A stretch of DNA of 15,667 nucleotides. Origin: an uncultured Phaeodactylibacter sp. (GTDB taxonomy: Bacteria; Bacteroidota; Bacteroidia; Chitinophagales; Saprospiraceae). This document shows, piece by piece, positions 7,858-15,234 of the stretch. The notes under the pieces were generated by a model. That model saw only the letters and a list, made by a program, of their open reading frames with translations, was not told where the DNA came from and ran no database searches. Location of the stretch: contig CAJXXJ010000017.1 in the NCBI GenBank assembly GCA_913062745.1, positions 1 to 15,667 on the forward strand, read 5' to 3'. The position numbers were made by a program, and so were the translations under genes. The first letter of the stretch is position 1. The number at the start of each line of letters is the position of its first letter.

Positions 7858-8331
7858 ATGCCCCTTTCAGAACACCTGCTGAGTATTCGTTCCGACCTGG
7901 AAGCCTACGCACTCCGGTTGACGAAGGACCCGGTCGCCTCCAGCGACCTGCTTCAGGATACTTACCTCAAAGTATTAGAGAACCTCCACAAATTTCAGCC
8001 CGGCACCAACTTCAAGGCCTGGAGCCTGACCATCATGCACAATTGCTTCGTGAGCAACTATCGCCGGCAACGGCGGGGCAGCGAAATACAGCGGGCACCC
8101 TTTACGCAAGCCTACCTGTACCGTGGCCAGGCAGTACAGCACAATGCCGCAGAATCGCATTTACAGCTGGAAGACCTGTTCCAGCGTATGGCCCGCCTGC
8201 CCATCCTTTACCGCTTGCCGCTGATGTATTACCTGGAGGGCCTCAGCTACCAGGAAATCGCTGAGCTGATCGATATTCCGCTGAATACCGTCAAAAGCCG
8301 CATCCGCACCGCCCGGCAGCGTTTGCGCTAA
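7858..8331 (+). CDS. ECF-type RNA polymerase sigma factor
   Basis: A 157-residue sigma-70 family factor of the extracytoplasmic-function size class. Region 2 spans about residues 10-73: DLLQDTYLKVLENLHKF contacts core polymerase, and FKAWSLTIMHNCFVSNYRRQ carries the -10-binding helix. Region 4 spans about 105-157: RLPILYRLPLMYYLEGLSYQ, then EIAELIDIPLNTVKSRI, the helix-turn-helix that reads the -35 region. The protein ends at RQRLR immediately after region 4, so there is no extra C-terminal domain. ECF factors redirect RNA polymerase to stress or envelope regulons and are usually held by an anti-sigma factor. No anti-sigma or FecR-like gene is adjacent; the neighbours are a GbsR-like regulator and, 100 nt downstream, a VPS10-like gene. 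Control must therefore come from elsewhere or from transcription of the gene itself. Confidence 0.93.
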   Translation: MPLSEHLLSIRSDLEAYALRLTKDPVASSDLLQDTYLKVLENLHKFQPGTNFKAWSLTIMHNCFVSNYRRQRRGSEIQRAPFTQAYLYRGQAVQHNAAESHLQLEDLFQRMARLPILYRLPLMYYLEGLSYQEIAELIDIPLNTVKSRIRTARQRLR

Positions 8332-8431
8332 ACGAGGCGGCCACACCTCCGTCACGACAGCCGGCAGCGCTACCTCAATCCGCCGGAAAGTAGGGCAGCT
8401 CAGAAATTTTCCTTTTTTTAGCTGGAAAAAC

Positions 8432-11305
8432 ATGCGGCTACTATCCTTTTTGTTCCTATTGCTTGTGAGCAGCCTTTCTGCTCAGGACAGCCCGGCACCC
8501 ACCCCGGCAGACGAGCGTTTGTCGAGCTATCAGCAGCGGATGGCGCTGAAGGAAGCTTCTATCGTCAATGAAATCGAATTCCGCAACGTCGGCCCCACCG
8601 TCATGAGCGGCCGGGTAGCGGATATCGATGTATGGGAAGAAGACCCTACCCACTTCTACGTGGCTTATGCTTCCGGCGGCCTGTGGAAAACCGAGAACAA
8701 CGGCCTTTCCTTTACTCCTGTCTTCGATCAGGAAGCCGTAATGACCATCGGCGATATTGCAGTAGACTGGGAGCGGGACATCATCTGGGTCGGTACCGGA
8801 GAAGTCAATTCCAGCCGTTCTTCCTACGCGGGCGCCGGTGTCTACAAAAGTGCGGACGGCGGGCAGAGCTGGGAACACCTCGGCCTGGCGGAGACACACC
8901 ACATCGGCCGCATCCTGCTGCACCCGGAAGACCCGAATACAGCCTGGGTGGCTGCCCTCGGCCACCTTTACTCACCCAGCGAAGAGCGCGGCTTGTATAA
9001 GACTACCGATGGCGGACAGAGCTGGTCGCATACCTTGGCGCTCGGAGATAATGCCGGCGCGGTAGACTTGCTGCGCGATCCGCTCAACAACAATACGCTC
9101 TATCTGGCAAGCTGGGAGCGGGAGCGCTACGCCTGGAATTTTGTAGAGTCCGGCCCGGCATCCGCTATTTACAAAAGCGAAGACGGGGGCGACAGCTGGA
9201 CACGGCTCACCACAGCGGGCAGTGGCTTTCCCACCGGCGAAGGGGTAGGCCGCATTGGTGTGGATGCAGTGGTGGAAAACGGAAAGACCGTGCTGTACGC
9301 TGCGCTTGACAACTATGGCCGCCGGCCTAAGGAAGCAGAAGAAGAGGAAGGCCTTAGCAAAGAAGAGCTGCGCGCGATGAGTGGCGAAGACTTTCTAAAG
9401 CTGCCGGTATACGAAATTGAGGAATACCTGCGCGGCAACGGCTTCCCCCGAAAGTATACAGCAGAATCGGTACGCGAACAGGTCAAAAGCGGTGACCTGC
9501 AGCCGCTGGCACTGGTAGAATACGTGGAAGATGCTAACTCCCTGCTGTTTGACACACCGGTGATCGGGCTGGAGGTCTACCGCTCCGACGATGGTGGCAA
9601 GAGCTGGTCCAAAACACACGACGGCTACATCGATCAGGTGTATAATTCTTACGGCTATTACTTTGGGCAGGTCCGGGTGGACCCCAATGATGCGGATAAA
9701 ATATTCGTGATGGGCGTGCCCATACTGCGCTCCGACGATGGCGGAAAAACCTGGTCCAACGTCATGCAGGACAACGTGCACGCCGACCACCACGCTCTCT
9801 GGATCAACCCTGAGCGAGAGGGGCACCTCATCCTGGGCAACGACGGCGGCATCAATATCAGCTACGATGATGGCGAATACTGGGCCAAGTGCAATAGCCC
9901 GGCTGTAGGTCAATTCTATACCGTCGCGGTGGACCACGCGGAGCCCTACCGTATCTACGGCGGATTGCAGGATAATGGTGTGTGGATGGGGCCGAGCACC
10001 TACGAGGCGAGCGACCGATGGCATTCCACCGGGCAGTACCCGTACCGCAGTATTCAGGGCGGGGACGGCATGCAGGTGGCCATCGACACCCGCGACAACA
10101 ACACCGTTTACACCGGCTTCCAGTTTGGCAATTACTTCCGTATCAATACCGCCACCGAAGAGCGGGCTTATATTACACCGAAGCCGGAACTGGGCGAGCG
10201 CCCCTATCGCTGGAACTGGCAGGCCCCCATCCACCTGTCCAACCACAACCAGGATATCCTCTACATGGGAGCCAACAAGCTGCTGCGCTCCATGAATCAG
10301 GGCAATGACTTTGAAGAAATTTCGGATGACCTGACGCAGGGCGGCCGCAAGGGCGATGTGCCCTATGGAACGCTTGCCAGCATTCATGAGTCTCCTCTGC
10401 AGTTTGGCCTGTTGTATACCGGCTCAGACGACGGCCTGGTGCACCTCAGCCGAGATGGTGGCTACAGTTGGCAGAATATTACAGCCGGTTTGCCGGAAAA
10501 CCTGTGGGTGAGCCGCGTACAGGCTTCTGCTCACGAAAAGCCCCGCGTTTACGTGGCGCTTAATGGCTACCGCTACGATGACTTTACGCCTTATCTATAC
10601 GTTTCTGATGACTACGGCAGCAACTGGCGGCGCATTGGCGAAGGCCTGCCCTTAGAGCCGGTGAACGTCATCAAAGAAGACCCCGCCAACCCGGATCTGC
10701 TCTACGTAGGTACAGATCACGCCCTGTATATTTCGCTGGATGGTGGACAGTCCTTTATGCTGATGGATAACAGTTTGCCTGCAGTGCCGGTGCATGACCT
10801 GGTCATTCACCCCAAAGCCAAAGAAGTGGTCGTGGGCACCCACGGCCGATCCATCTACGTGGGCCGGGTGAAGGAACTGCAGCAGCTGGACGATGCGCTT
10901 TTGGCGAAAGCCCTGCATGCTTTTACCCCGGACCCCATCCGCTACCGCTCCTACTGGGGCAGCAAGTCGATCTGGGAACGGGAGGAGCCCGAGGTGAAAC
11001 TCCCGCTCTACTGCGGTGCTGCCGGCGAGGCACAGCTAAGCCTGAAAACGGAGGACGGGCTTGAGCTCACCCGCTTTACAGCAGACTGTGTGAAGGGGTT
11101 GAACTACCTACCGTACGATATGACGATTGACGCTTCCGTGCTTGAAGCGTACAATGAGGAGCTGAACAAAGGCCGTTCGGAAGATCAAAAGCCCGTGAAA
11201 GTGGAAGCGGCGGATAACGGAAAAGCCTATCTGTACGAAGGCAAGTACACCATTGAGCTTACGCAAAACGGGGAGTCTGCTACTATGCAGCTGGAAGTGA
11301 AATAG
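8432..11305 (+). CDS. Exported VPS10/sortilin-like BNR-repeat propeller protein
   Basis: A 957-residue protein with a signal peptide (residues 1-17, LLSFLFLLLVSSLSA then QDS). It belongs to the large bacterial VPS10/sortilin-like family, often labelled 'glycosyl hydrolase' although activity is rarely shown. At least nine Asp-box/BNR motifs are visible: SADGGQSW (~139), TTDGGQSW (~191), SEDGGDSW (~249), SDDGGKSW (~385), SDDGGKTW (~434), SYDDGEYW (~477), SRDGGYSW (~673), SDDYGSNW (~725) and SLDGGQSF (~768). These indicate one or two propellers. Residues ~295-370 form a charged helical insertion (KEAEEEEGLSKEELRAMSGE), and a beta-rich C-terminal domain follows ~800. No type IX sorting tail or lipobox is seen, so it is probably periplasmic. 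It stands alone, 100 nt after the sigma gene, with no clear promoter match. No catalytic residues can be assigned. Confidence 0.9.
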   Translation: MRLLSFLFLLLVSSLSAQDSPAPTPADERLSSYQQRMALKEASIVNEIEFRNVGPTVMSGRVADIDVWEEDPTHFYVAYASGGLWKTENNGLSFTPVFDQEAVMTIGDIAVDWERDIIWVGTGEVNSSRSSYAGAGVYKSADGGQSWEHLGLAETHHIGRILLHPEDPNTAWVAALGHLYSPSEERGLYKTTDGGQSWSHTLALGDNAGAVDLLRDPLNNNTLYLASWERERYAWNFVESGPASAIYKSEDGGDSWTRLTTAGSGFPTGEGVGRIGVDAVVENGKTVLYAALDNYGRRPKEAEEEEGLSKEELRAMSGEDFLKLPVYEIEEYLRGNGFPRKYTAESVREQVKSGDLQPLALVEYVEDANSLLFDTPVIGLEVYRSDDGGKSWSKTHDGYIDQVYNSYGYYFGQVRVDPNDADKIFVMGVPILRSDDGGKTWSNVMQDNVHADHHALWINPEREGHLILGNDGGINISYDDGEYWAKCNSPAVGQFYTVAVDHAEPYRIYGGLQDNGVWMGPSTYEASDRWHSTGQYPYRSIQGGDGMQVAIDTRDNNTVYTGFQFGNYFRINTATEERAYITPKPELGERPYRWNWQAPIHLSNHNQDILYMGANKLLRSMNQGNDFEEISDDLTQGGRKGDVPYGTLASIHESPLQFGLLYTGSDDGLVHLSRDGGYSWQNITAGLPENLWVSRVQASAHEKPRVYVALNGYRYDDFTPYLYVSDDYGSNWRRIGEGLPLEPVNVIKEDPANPDLLYVGTDHALYISLDGGQSFMLMDNSLPAVPVHDLVIHPKAKEVVVGTHGRSIYVGRVKELQQLDDALLAKALHAFTPDPIRYRSYWGSKSIWEREEPEVKLPLYCGAAGEAQLSLKTEDGLELTRFTADCVKGLNYLPYDMTIDASVLEAYNEELNKGRSEDQKPVKVEAADNGKAYLYEGKYTIELTQNGESATMQLEVK

Positions 11306-11314
11306 GGGAGGAGA

Positions 11315-11358
11315 GGGCGTTGCTTCAGCCTCAGAGCCGGGGCAGCGCCCCTTTCTTA
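11315..11358. terminator. Hairpin between convergent VPS10-like and phosphoesterase genes
   Basis: GGGCGTTGC (11315-11323) pairs with GCAGCGCCC (11342-11350), nine pairs with one G-T, and the stem can extend by three more, two of them G-T. On the plus strand it is followed by CTTTCTTA, a modest T-rich tail, and it starts 9 nt after the VPS10-like stop. On the minus strand it begins just after the phosphoesterase stop, but the tail is C-rich. It is probably a rho-independent terminator for the plus-strand gene and perhaps weakly for both. Confidence 0.55.
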
Positions 11359-12114
11359 CTCCGGCCGGGCAGTATGATCGCCTTCCGGCAAATAGTGCAC
11401 CGCGTTCATCATTACGCCGTTCTCCCAGTAGATTTCCCGCAGTGCGATGCGCCGGTGGTCCACCTGAAATTCGCGGGACTGCTGCCCAATCTGGAAAAAG
11501 CAGGAAGGCGTGATGTGCACGACGATGTTGCGCTTTCGGATCACCTTATCCACATGATAATGCCCGGTGAATATGCTGATGTTGAAAGGATGGGCAAACA
11601 GCACTTCCTGTACCGCCTCCATATTTTGCAGCGCATGGTTTTCATCCATGAAGGGGACGCCGCTCGGCAGGGGAGGGTGGTGCATGAAGATCATCACTTC
11701 TTCCGCGTGGGCCGCCAATTGCCTGCGCAGCCACTGTAGTTGCGTATCAGAAACCAGGCCGGTAGTCGTATCGAGAAAAAGCACCGGGCGGCCGTTCAGC
11801 TGTTTGGCAAAGTACAATTCTCCGTCCTTGAGCTGTTCCCGCAGGTCAAAAGCATCCGCCAGAAGGGCAGGGTCGTCATGGTTGCCGGACATCACCTCGT
11901 AGGGGATATCCTGCTCATCCAGCTGTGTTTTGATCCATTTGTAAATCCGGGCGTCCCCGTCGCGGTAGCACAGGTCGCCGGAGATGACGAGCAGTTCAGG
12001 CTGCCGTTCATTGGCCTTTTTCAGAATCCGAAGAAAGTTGCCGCGCACGTCCACGCCGTAGGTGTCCTCCCCTTCGAGGCCAACGTGCAGATCAGTCAGT
12101 TGTATAATTCTCAT
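11356..12114 (-). CDS. Metallophosphoesterase, cyclic-nucleotide phosphodiesterase-like
   Basis: A 252-residue calcineurin-like phosphoesterase with every metal-binding motif in order: Asp8/His10 in QLTDLHVG, Asp47 in SGDLCYRDGD, Asn78/His79 in SGNHDD, His145/146 in FMHHPPL, and His185/His187 in TGHYHVD. The order and spacing resemble class III cAMP phosphodiesterases (CpdA/Icc-like), but the substrate is not proven; other phosphodiesters or nucleotides are possible. I chose the ATG at 12114 because MRIIQLTDLH is the standard N-terminus of the family. A longer frame to 12246 exists, but it runs into the upstream gene and its extra residues are not family-like. The start lies 58 nt after the stop of the membrane-protein gene on the same strand, so co-transcription is likely. 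A TACGTTAG (12149-12156, minus) could be an additional weak promoter. No signal peptide, so cytoplasmic. Confidence 0.9.
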   Translation of the reverse strand: MRIIQLTDLHVGLEGEDTYGVDVRGNFLRILKKANERQPELLVISGDLCYRDGDARIYKWIKTQLDEQDIPYEVMSGNHDDPALLADAFDLREQLKDGELYFAKQLNGRPVLFLDTTTGLVSDTQLQWLRRQLAAHAEEVMIFMHHPPLPSGVPFMDENHALQNMEAVQEVLFAHPFNISIFTGHYHVDKVIRKRNIVVHITPSCFFQIGQQSREFQVDHRRIALREIYWENGVMMNAVHYLPEGDHTARPE

Positions 12115-12172
12115 AGTACAGGGGCGTTTTTCGCTTGCCAGGTTAATGCTAACGTATGCCGGGCGGGAAAAA

Positions 12173-13072
12173 TTATTCACCCGGCTTACGGCCCGCATTC
12201 CGGATATTGACGAGCTTGCGCAAAAGGTCAAACCAGAAGGGGGCACCGAGCGATATGGCCAGGGCGGTTACGATCCAGCCCAGGATTTTAGTCAGTACAT
12301 CATCCCAGCCTACTTCATCCCATTTGACGTTCTTCCAGCCCAGGCCCAGCGGCGACTTGACGGATTCAATCTGAGATTCCACCATATCTTCCAGCTTAGC
12401 CAGTGAAGCCTCAAAGTCAGCAGAAAGATTAGGCGGGGCGATTTCCATACCATCTTTTCCGTTAACGTAGTCCTCTGCGAGGGTCAGCACCTGTTGCAGC
12501 GTCTCCGGGTCGGACTCCAGCCGCTCGTAGATGGCAATCGTATCCGCGTTGAAAACCACCGCAATCATAAAGCCGATGCCGATCAGGATTTTCTGAGCAT
12601 TCCGCTTGTACCATCCGGAGGCGCGGTCCATGATATCATTGTACCAGTTACAGACCTTTTGTTTGAAGACTTCCCGGTCGTTTTCTGCTTCCCGGAGGAA
12701 TTGCTGCAGCACCCGCTTCAAGTCGCTGTCCGGAAGCGTAGCGATCTGGTCCTCAATGCGGTCAATGCCTTCGCCATTCAGGATAACGTCGAACAGGATA
12801 GACTGAAAAGAGCGGTCGCTCAGGTAAGAAGGGGCATATCGTTTCTTGCCGTACTTGTAGGAAAGTTGCCGGTACAGCGAATTGTTCTGGAAAGCGTTCA
12901 GAATCCGCTCGTCCAGTTCGGTAGAATCCAGCATATTGCGCAGAGCTCTTTCCAGGTTACGGCCCCGCAGGGAAAAAGTGGAGGCGACCACCTCCATGAG
13001 CGTGGTGGCCAGCAAGCTAAGCAGCAGCAGTACGAAAACCAGTCCGATGACGACTTGCAGCATCCCTAACAT
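12173..13072 (-). CDS. Conserved membrane protein of unknown function, three predicted helices
   Basis: About 299 residues from the ATG at 13072 (MLGMLQVVIGLVF). The frame can be extended to 13129, but the added MWHMPAQS... segment is not family-like and overlaps the probable promoter. An ATG at 13063 is also possible. The N-terminal pattern (MLQVVIGLVFVLLLLSLLAT, then a short gap and FSLRGRNLERALRNML) matches a widespread uncharacterised membrane-protein family with a first helix followed by an 'LRxxNLExxxRxxL' motif. A cytoplasmic helical region follows. A second hydrophobic segment (ILIGIGFMIAVVFNADTIAI) lies near the middle of the protein. Near the C-terminus there is a third (ILGWIVTALAISLGAPFWF), then a basic tail. 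Its role is unknown. It precedes the phosphoesterase gene by 58 nt, suggesting a joint unit, and diverges from the small membrane-protein gene at 13212. Confidence 0.8.
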   Translation of the reverse strand: MLGMLQVVIGLVFVLLLLSLLATTLMEVVASTFSLRGRNLERALRNMLDSTELDERILNAFQNNSLYRQLSYKYGKKRYAPSYLSDRSFQSILFDVILNGEGIDRIEDQIATLPDSDLKRVLQQFLREAENDREVFKQKVCNWYNDIMDRASGWYKRNAQKILIGIGFMIAVVFNADTIAIYERLESDPETLQQVLTLAEDYVNGKDGMEIAPPNLSADFEASLAKLEDMVESQIESVKSPLGLGWKNVKWDEVGWDDVLTKILGWIVTALAISLGAPFWFDLLRKLVNIRNAGRKPGE

Positions 13073-13095
13073 GTCAAGTTGGTTTAGTTTGACAG

Positions 13096-13126
13096 GAAAG
13101 GTACAGCTTTGGGCTGGCATATGCCA
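13096..13126 (-). promoter_or_regulatory. Candidate promoter and 12-bp palindrome upstream of the membrane-protein gene
   Basis: On the minus strand TACCTTTC (13103 to 13096) differs from the Bacteroidota -7 element TAnnTTTG only in its last base and lies 23 nt before the chosen ATG. No good -33 TTTG is found at the expected distance. The perfect palindrome TGGCATATGCCA (13115-13126) lies just upstream, where a regulator could control one or both divergent genes. Motif evidence only. Confidence 0.35.
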
Positions 13127-13178
13127 CATTTAATCCGCAGAACCCCGCCCTCGGCTGCAAAATCCTGCCCGGAATCCT

Positions 13179-13186
13179 TAGCTTTG
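13179..13186 (+). promoter_or_regulatory. Bacteroidota -7 promoter element
   Basis: TAGCTTTG is an exact match to TAnnTTTG and lies 25 nt before the ATG of the small membrane-protein gene. The -33 position carries TGCA instead of TTTG, so only half of the promoter is convincing. Confidence 0.5.
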
Positions 13187-13211
13187 CCCGCACAAAAAAC
13201 TCAAATTGACT

Positions 13212-13643
13212 ATGTATAATATTCTCAAACATGCCCATTCCGGCCTGCGCTGGATTCTGCTGCTGGCACTGGTGGCAGCCATCGTTACCGCTTTTCAGGC
13301 CTGGAAACGCAACGCATCCTACAAAAAAGGCCCCAGCCTGATTGCGCTGATTGTTACGCACCTGCAGCTGCTGCTCGGCCTTGTGCTGTACTTCATCAGC
13401 CCACTCGTTAATTTCAACGAGGGCTTTATGAAGGATACCATCACCCGCTTCTACACCGTAGAGCACCTCACCATCATGATCATCGCTATTGCACTGATCA
13501 CCATCGGCTACAGCCGGGCGAAGCGCAAAGCAGATGATGCTGCGGCAGGCAAAGCCGTATTTGTATTTTACCTCATTGGCCTGCTGCTGATATTGCTGGG
13601 TATACCCTGGCCGTTCCGTGGCCTGGGTGCGGGTTGGTTTTAG
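13212..13643 (+). CDS. Small four-helix membrane protein with conserved-looking histidines
   Basis: 143 residues from the ATG at 13212 (MYNILKHAHSGLRWILLLAL). A TTG two codons upstream (13206) is an alternative start, but the ATG gives the usual family N-terminus. Four hydrophobic helices lie at about residues 10-30, 42-63, 84-100 and 116-131. Histidines His9 (HAHSGLRW), His50 (VTHLQLLLG) and His85 (VEHLTIM) fall in or at the ends of helices, a pattern that would suit haem b ligation. Relatives in Bacteroidota are, to my recollection, labelled 'cytochrome b-like' or hypothetical; no activity can be claimed. It is transcribed alone, away from the divergent membrane-protein gene and into a strong terminator. 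Confidence 0.82.
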   Translation: MYNILKHAHSGLRWILLLALVAAIVTAFQAWKRNASYKKGPSLIALIVTHLQLLLGLVLYFISPLVNFNEGFMKDTITRFYTVEHLTIMIIAIALITIGYSRAKRKADDAAAGKAVFVFYLIGLLLILLGIPWPFRGLGAGWF

Positions 13644-13665
13644 TCCGGCTTTCGCCGAAAAACGG

Positions 13666-13704
13666 AAGCGTCCCATACTGATCTTGTAGTATGGGACGCT
13701 TTTT
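13666..13704. terminator. Strong bidirectional rho-independent terminator
   Basis: A perfect 13-bp stem, AGCGTCCCATACT (13667-13679) and AGTATGGGACGCT (13688-13700), encloses an 8-nt loop. It is followed on the plus strand by TTTTATTTGG and another T-run. On the minus strand the tail reads TCCGTTTTTCGG, also T-rich. It lies between two convergent genes (stops at 13643 and 13728) and probably serves both. Confidence 0.92.
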
Positions 13705-13727
13705 ATTTGGTTTTTTTTGCGGAAGCA

Positions 13728-14762
13728 TTACTTCCCTCCCTGCGTAGCACAGCCGGAGTCCGCCAGCTCTTCGCAGATGATGCCCTGATCCAGGGAAGTG
13801 TAAAACTCATTGAGGTAGTCCGTGATCTCCCGGCGCGTGCGCTTAGGCAGCAGCTCAAATTCATTGACTGTTTGGTACAGCGCTGCCTTTTTAGAGCGGA
13901 AGAAGTCTGCTGTTTCCTGTAGTTCTGCGTTGCGCGTTTCGCTGCCCAGGTAGACGCGGTCGCCCACTTTTTCCTGGCCAAGGCCGGAGTTTGCCAGCGC
14001 ATAGTTGACGTCTACCAGACCGGAGAAATCAAAATCGTAAGGTGCTACCCAATAGCTGCTGCCGTCGATAGGCTGCATGACTTTCAGGTTGCGCATTTGC
14101 GAAAGCGACCAGTCTACGTTGCCGATCATATACTGGTACATCGCGTGCAGCTTCAGGTTATCCGCCTGCATATCAGAAGCAGTCAGGCCGTAGCATTCGT
14201 CGCACTCCTTACTGCCCATGCGGGCAGCCAGCTCATCCACATCTTCCAGCAATATACCGTAGGAGGTGATTTCCTGCCGGCTGCCGGTATCGTGGTAAGT
14301 TACTTCTACCAGTTGCGCCCGCAGGGAGCGCTCCGTCAGCTGATTGTAGAGGCGGTAGGCCAGATATTCCCGCAGTACGGCTTCTTTGCCCTCGCGGCCT
14401 TCCTGGCAGTGCGTAACGAGCTTCAGGTCATCGAAGTCGAGCAAACCGCGGGCGCGCAGGTCTTTCTTGGAGAAGTCGATGCGCAAAGGCGGAAACTCAC
14501 AAGTGCGGCGGCGGAAGCGGCCACGGGTGCGCAGCTCGCTCATCAGTTCTACCCAGTTGCCGTTGCTGTCCTGAAAGCGGAAAACAGCGGGATACTCCTC
14601 ATTGGTCTTGATGTTGTCATACATCGTTTGGAAATCCAGCTCCAGCTCCAGCTGCAAGACTTCACTGTGGTGAAACTGATCGAAAAGGGACGGTATGCCA
14701 GCGGTAAGGCTGACAGGCAACAGCAAGGCTGCTGCGAACATTGTTTTAAAAAAGGTTTTCAT
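13728..14762 (-). CDS. Exported CotH-kinase-like protein
   Basis: A 344-residue protein with a signal peptide (residues 1-21, FFKTMFAAALLLPVSLTAG). It shows the pattern of CotH-like atypical protein kinases. There is a beta-rich start with LRTRGRFRRRTCEFPPLRID (78-97), then LLDFDDLKLVTHC, a helical EYLAYRLYNQLTERSL segment and SYGILLEDVDEL (167-178). A catalytic-loop-like YMIGNVDWSLSQMRNLKVM (211-229; Asn215, Asp217, Asn225) follows, and then a metal-binding-like PYDFDFSG (241-248; Asp243, Asp245). CotH proteins phosphorylate secreted or surface proteins; whether this divergent one is active is not known. Cys187 and Cys190 (CDEC) and four other cysteines could form disulfides in the periplasm. 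It is monocistronic, ending at the shared terminator and starting beside a hairpin-rich leader. Similarity is by motif and moderate in strength. Confidence 0.72.
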   Translation of the reverse strand: MKTFFKTMFAAALLLPVSLTAGIPSLFDQFHHSEVLQLELELDFQTMYDNIKTNEEYPAVFRFQDSNGNWVELMSELRTRGRFRRRTCEFPPLRIDFSKKDLRARGLLDFDDLKLVTHCQEGREGKEAVLREYLAYRLYNQLTERSLRAQLVEVTYHDTGSRQEITSYGILLEDVDELAARMGSKECDECYGLTASDMQADNLKLHAMYQYMIGNVDWSLSQMRNLKVMQPIDGSSYWVAPYDFDFSGLVDVNYALANSGLGQEKVGDRVYLGSETRNAELQETADFFRSKKAALYQTVNEFELLPKRTRREITDYLNEFYTSLDQGIICEELADSGCATQGGK

Positions 14763-15234
14763 AAAGGTGTAAGTTGTCGTGGTGATTTCAAAAATGCGGG
14801 CATTTCGCCCGTCGGGTGTGCCCTGAAAGGGCTAAATCCTTTAAAAAAGGACGGTTGTGTTGTGTATTTGTTACGTCAAAGGTGCAGCTACGGCCGATCA
14901 ACTTCAATTTTTATCGATAAGCATCCAGGAATTTTTGATACACCTCCTTTATATAGTCCGTTTTCAGCCCTCAGGGTTGCGTGGATATTGTAAAAAGGGA
15001 CAAAACCGTACCGGAACTGCAATAAAAATGTGCTTAATTTTACACTCATCGTGGTGCAAAGACGCTGCGAATTGATACATTCGCGTAACAGGTTTTCGGA
15101 GAAAGCAAATCTAAGTTCTTATCCCCCAACCACTTTTCATCACCATTCAGTTGATTGAATACGAGTTTCAGGAGTCCGGAGGGCTTACCGGGGGGATGCT
15201 CCATTTTTCAGAATTTTAAAAAGCAACGATTTCA
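14763..15234. other. 472-nt intergenic region between divergent genes
   Basis: No convincing gene is seen here. A 72-codon frame at 14857-15075 (+) lacks family features and a good start. The half next to the CotH-like gene contains three consecutive small hairpins. The other half is A+T-rich, as expected for promoters. TACATTCG (15076-15083, +) is one mismatch from the -7 consensus but lacks a clear -33 element; if used it would give a leader of about 150 nt for the hydroxylase gene. Confidence 0.6.
14797..14851. repeat. Cluster of three small hairpins (REP-like or leader structure)
   Basis: Three perfect inverted repeats follow one another: CGGGC-ATTTC-GCCCG (14797-14811), GCCCT-GAA-AGGGC (14820-14832) and TCCTTT-AAA-AAAGGA (14837-14851). 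They lie 35-90 nt upstream of the CotH-like ATG. Read on the minus strand, the hairpin nearest the gene is followed by CATTTTTG, resembling a weak attenuator. Whether this is a dispersed repeat or a specific leader cannot be judged from one copy. Confidence 0.5.

Noticed and set aside
9395..10387. 330-codon open frame on the minus strand
   Set aside because: It is wholly antisense to the VPS10-like gene, whose Asp-box motifs are continuous on the plus strand.
12115..12246. N-terminal extension of the metallophosphoesterase to an upstream ATG
   Set aside because: The extra 44 residues are not family-like and overlap the end of the upstream gene; the family start MRIIQLTDLH is at 12114.
14097..14993. 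298-codon open frame on the plus strand
   Set aside because: It is antisense to the CotH-like gene over most of its length, has no recognisable domain, and its extension into the spacer is low-complexity. It is a codon-bias shadow.
14857..15075. 72-codon open frame in the large intergenic region
   Set aside because: It has no family similarity or convincing start and lies among A+T-rich promoter-like sequence.
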